Shown piece by piece: positions 62,035 through 64,000 of a stretch of 64,000 bases of DNA. The number at the start of each line of letters is the position of its first letter. The stretch's first letter is position 1. A program made the position numbers and the translations under genes. Source of the stretch: CBIHON01 sp966211965 (GTDB lineage: Bacteria; Pseudomonadota; Gammaproteobacteria; Burkholderiales; Burkholderiaceae_D); the NCBI GenBank assembly GCA_966211965.1, contig CBIHON010000001.1, positions 256,022 through 320,021 on the forward strand, given 5' to 3'. The notes under the pieces are model-generated. The model had not been told where the DNA came from, made no database searches, and was given only the letters and a program-made list of their open reading frames with translations.

Positions 62035-63723
62035 ATGTTTAATTTCCAAAGCATAAAGTTCCGGATTGTCGCGCTCGCCTTCACGCTGGTCATAGCCGGG
62101 GTGTTGCTGCGGCAGTTCGTTGCGCTGCCGATGGTGCACGAACAGATGGGCGAACTGGTTGCAGCCCAGCAGTTGTCCATCGCTTCGTATGTCGCACGCG
62201 ACATCGACCACAGCCTTACCTCGCGCCTCGCGCTGATCGGCCAGTTCGCCGCCGACCTGCCGCCGGTGTTGAGCGAACACCCCGAACAATTGCATGCCTG
62301 GCTCAAGAACCGTCACCTTGCCAATCCGTTGTTCAACAGCGGACTGGTGGCGATACGTCCGAACGGGCGCGGCATATTCGCCGAATATCCTGCAATATCC
62401 GGCCGGGATCAACTCGACTATGCGGAATCGGACTGGTTCCACGCTGCTCTGCGCGCCAGCAAGCCGGTCATGGGCAAACCCTCGCGCGGCCGCGCCAGCG
62501 GCGACCCGCTGATCGTTTTTGCCGCGCCGGTGCGCGATGCCGCCGGCCGCATCGTGACGGTCGTGGCCGGCGCCGCCGTGCTCAATGCCCCCGGCTTTCT
62601 CGATCGGATGCAAGAAACACGGCTGGGCGCGACCGGCGGCTTCCTGCTCATCTCTCCGGCAGACCGTATCTTTGTTGCGTCGAGCGACCCGACGATGATC
62701 CTCAAGCCGACGCCGCCGCCCGGCGTGAATCTATTGCATGATCGGGCAATGGCCGGTTATCGAGGCACCGGCGTCACCGTCAATGCCAAGGGCGTGGAGG
62801 AGCTGTCCGCGATCGTCACTGTCCCCAGCACCGGCTGGTTCGTGGTTGCACGCATGCCGACCGCGGAGGCATTCCATCCGGTGGAAGAATTGCGCCGCTT
62901 CATGTACCGCGCCAGCGCGATCATGCTGATCGGGATACTGACGGTCTTGCTGCTGGCCCTGCCGCGCATATTGCGCCCGCTTACCGATAGCGCACGCGCG
63001 ATACGCGACATGGCCGACGGCAGGCGCGAACTGGCGCCGCTGCCGGTGGTCTGCGACGACGAGGTCGGCAAGCTGGTAGCCGGTTTCAATTACCTGGTGG
63101 CCAGGCTGCGCAAGGAAGAGGCGGCGCGCGAGGCCAGCGATGCGCGGTTGGAATACCTCGCGCATCACGACTCCTTGACCGGCCTGGACAACCGCGCCAT
63201 GCTGGAAGATCGCCTGGCGCAGGCGCTGGCGCGCTCGGAACGCAGCGGCGCGCAAATCGCCTTGCTGTTTTGCGACCTGGACGGCTTCAAGCCGATCAAC
63301 GATCAATACGGGCATGATGCCGGCGACGCAGTGCTGCGCCAAGTCGCCGAGCGCCTGAGCGACGGACGCCGCCGCATGGACACGGTGGCGCGTCTGGGTG
63401 GCGATGAATTCGTCATCCTGCTGGCCGACCTGGACGACGCGCACCTTGCTGCAAGCAGCGTTGCCCAGCAATGCCTGGCAGCCATGTCCGAACCGTTCGA
63501 GATTGAAGGAAAAAAACTCATGCTCGGCATGTCGATCGGCATTGCCCTGCACGCCGGTGCCGCGACCACGCCCTCGAACCTGATATCGCAGGCCGATATC
63601 GCGATGTACAAGGCCAAGCATGCAGGCAAGGGCGGCTTTTTCTTCAATGAGACAAATGACGAGTCCGAATCGCGCGCTGCGATCGATGCGGCAGCGCTGC
63701 TGGCACGATCAAGGCGGAGATGA
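62035..63723 (+). CDS. Membrane diguanylate cyclase with periplasmic sensor domain
   Basis: A 562-residue c-di-GMP synthase. Order: TM1 (about 8-28), a dCache-type periplasmic sensor (about 35-280, with FAEYPAISGRDQLDYAESDWF), TM2 (about 290-312), HAMP, then a GGDEF domain with an intact RLGGDEFVIL active site (about 453-462). RRMD, 5 residues upstream, is an inhibitory I-site, so product feedback is expected. The ATG at 62035 is chosen; a TTG three codons upstream is possible. The ligand is unknown. Confidence 0.93.
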   Translation: MFNFQSIKFRIVALAFTLVIAGVLLRQFVALPMVHEQMGELVAAQQLSIASYVARDIDHSLTSRLALIGQFAADLPPVLSEHPEQLHAWLKNRHLANPLFNSGLVAIRPNGRGIFAEYPAISGRDQLDYAESDWFHAALRASKPVMGKPSRGRASGDPLIVFAAPVRDAAGRIVTVVAGAAVLNAPGFLDRMQETRLGATGGFLLISPADRIFVASSDPTMILKPTPPPGVNLLHDRAMAGYRGTGVTVNAKGVEELSAIVTVPSTGWFVVARMPTAEAFHPVEELRRFMYRASAIMLIGILTVLLLALPRILRPLTDSARAIRDMADGRRELAPLPVVCDDEVGKLVAGFNYLVARLRKEEAAREASDARLEYLAHHDSLTGLDNRAMLEDRLAQALARSERSGAQIALLFCDLDGFKPINDQYGHDAGDAVLRQVAERLSDGRRRMDTVARLGGDEFVILLADLDDAHLAASSVAQQCLAAMSEPFEIEGKKLMLGMSIGIALHAGAATTPSNLISQADIAMYKAKHAGKGGFFFNETNDESESRAAIDAAALLARSRRR

Positions 63724-63850
63724 GCAGGCCTGCACTGGCTGCTCGAACAAAATCGCTTTAAAAATTGCGTGGGCTTGCGGCGAGCGACGTACGGAGCGGG
63801 TAAACGTGTACAACGCCAAGGAACTCCAAATAACGGAACAATGAATCCAA
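63709..63850 (-). pseudogene. Possible decayed C-terminal end of a LysR-type regulator
   Basis: On the reverse strand the frame reads VVHVYPLRTSLAASPRNF and stops. Removing one T in the TTTTT run (near 63760) would let it continue as KAILFEQPVQACSSPP and reach a stop at 63709-63711. That resembles a LysR-family C-terminal tail with one frameshift, and it overlaps the diguanylate cyclase end by 15 bases. No upstream LysR part was found, so this is a tentative remnant. Confidence 0.3.
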
Positions 63851-63919
63851 ACTTGATATATCGAGCGTCCGCTTCGTAATCAGCTCCATCGCCAAAGGGA
63901 CAAAGGTACAATCAAGCGA

Positions 63920-63997
63920 TAATTTTACCCGGACATTATTGACGCCTTATTTTTATCCGGGTAATATGAGCGCAATGCTTTTACCCGGATAATATTT
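63920..63997. repeat. Three ACCCGGA boxes at about 28-base spacing
   Basis: TTTTACCCGGACATTATT (from 63923), TTTTTATCCGGGTAATAT (from 63950, inverted) and TTTTACCCGGATAATATT (from 63979) share the core ACCCGGA at 63927, 63956 and 63983, so the boxes are 27-29 bases apart. They lie in an AT-rich stretch at the window edge and may be operator sites or an insertion boundary. Confidence 0.6.
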
Positions 63998-64000
63998 CTC

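Noticed and set aside
1..64000. tRNA, rRNA, CRISPR or phage integration genes
   Set aside because: No CCA-ended cloverleaf candidate, regular repeat-spacer array, integrase or capsid-type protein was seen on reading through; a covariance search would be needed to exclude small RNAs.

Overview
The window reads as a chromosomal segment of a betaproteobacterium, most likely Burkholderiales and probably Oxalobacteraceae. This is inferred from the moderately high G+C content, from the order gpsA - SH3 protein - secB - grxC - rhodanese - gpmA - EnvC-like - S41 protease - MoeB-like, from the gltB/gltD pair next to mla genes, and from a poly-3-hydroxybutyrate-related hydrolase. I saw no rRNA, tRNA, CRISPR array, prophage or integrase.

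Left part (1-16.7 kb) is mostly housekeeping. It holds the start of an mla lipid-transport operon, both glutamate synthase subunits, a REP-type (RAYT) transposase inside inverted flanking repeats, glycerol-3-phosphate dehydrogenase, the SecB chaperone, redox proteins, phosphoglycerate mutase, a murein hydrolase activator with a C-terminal processing protease, and a MoeB-like adenylyltransferase. From 16.7 to 24.2 kb come a secreted hydroxybutyrate oligomer hydrolase, a divergent FixL/FixJ-like pair, and a Cpx-like envelope-stress operon (Spy-like protein, regulator, kinase) with a CpxR-box-like repeat in front.

From 24.2 to 40.4 kb lie accessory metabolic and secreted genes. They include a KGG stress protein, an alpha/beta hydrolase, a zinc metallopeptidase with a DUF5648-like tail, an orphan Hpt protein, an aminotransferase-racemase pair, GST, a B12-type radical SAM protein, an acyl-CoA ligase, and a LysR regulator divergent from aspartate dehydrogenase. 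Two very short genes also lie here: a 45-residue lipoprotein and a possible 20-residue peptide.

The most unusual region is 40.7-49.0 kb. Four genes without a standard pathway assignment lie in one orientation: an uncharacterised helical protein, a ClpB-like AAA+ protein with a degenerate first half, a radical SAM activase-like protein, and a membrane-anchored Ser/Thr kinase with two zinc ribbons. The set is split by an oppositely oriented chemoreceptor and palindromic repeats. I propose the four genes as one candidate kinase/unfoldase/radical-SAM system; this is inference.

The right part (49-64 kb) holds a DUF2892-sigma factor pair, a hybrid kinase and LuxR-type regulator, a large secreted PcRGLX/YetA-like protein behind an AT-rich promoter region, the DUF2339-DUF3999 pair, ChaC and a diguanylate cyclase. 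At the right edge are a possible decayed LysR tail and a set of ACCCGGA repeats. A family of intergenic palindromes with TAGAGC-type ends recurs at 28.6, 29.1, 40.4-40.6 and 43.8 kb.
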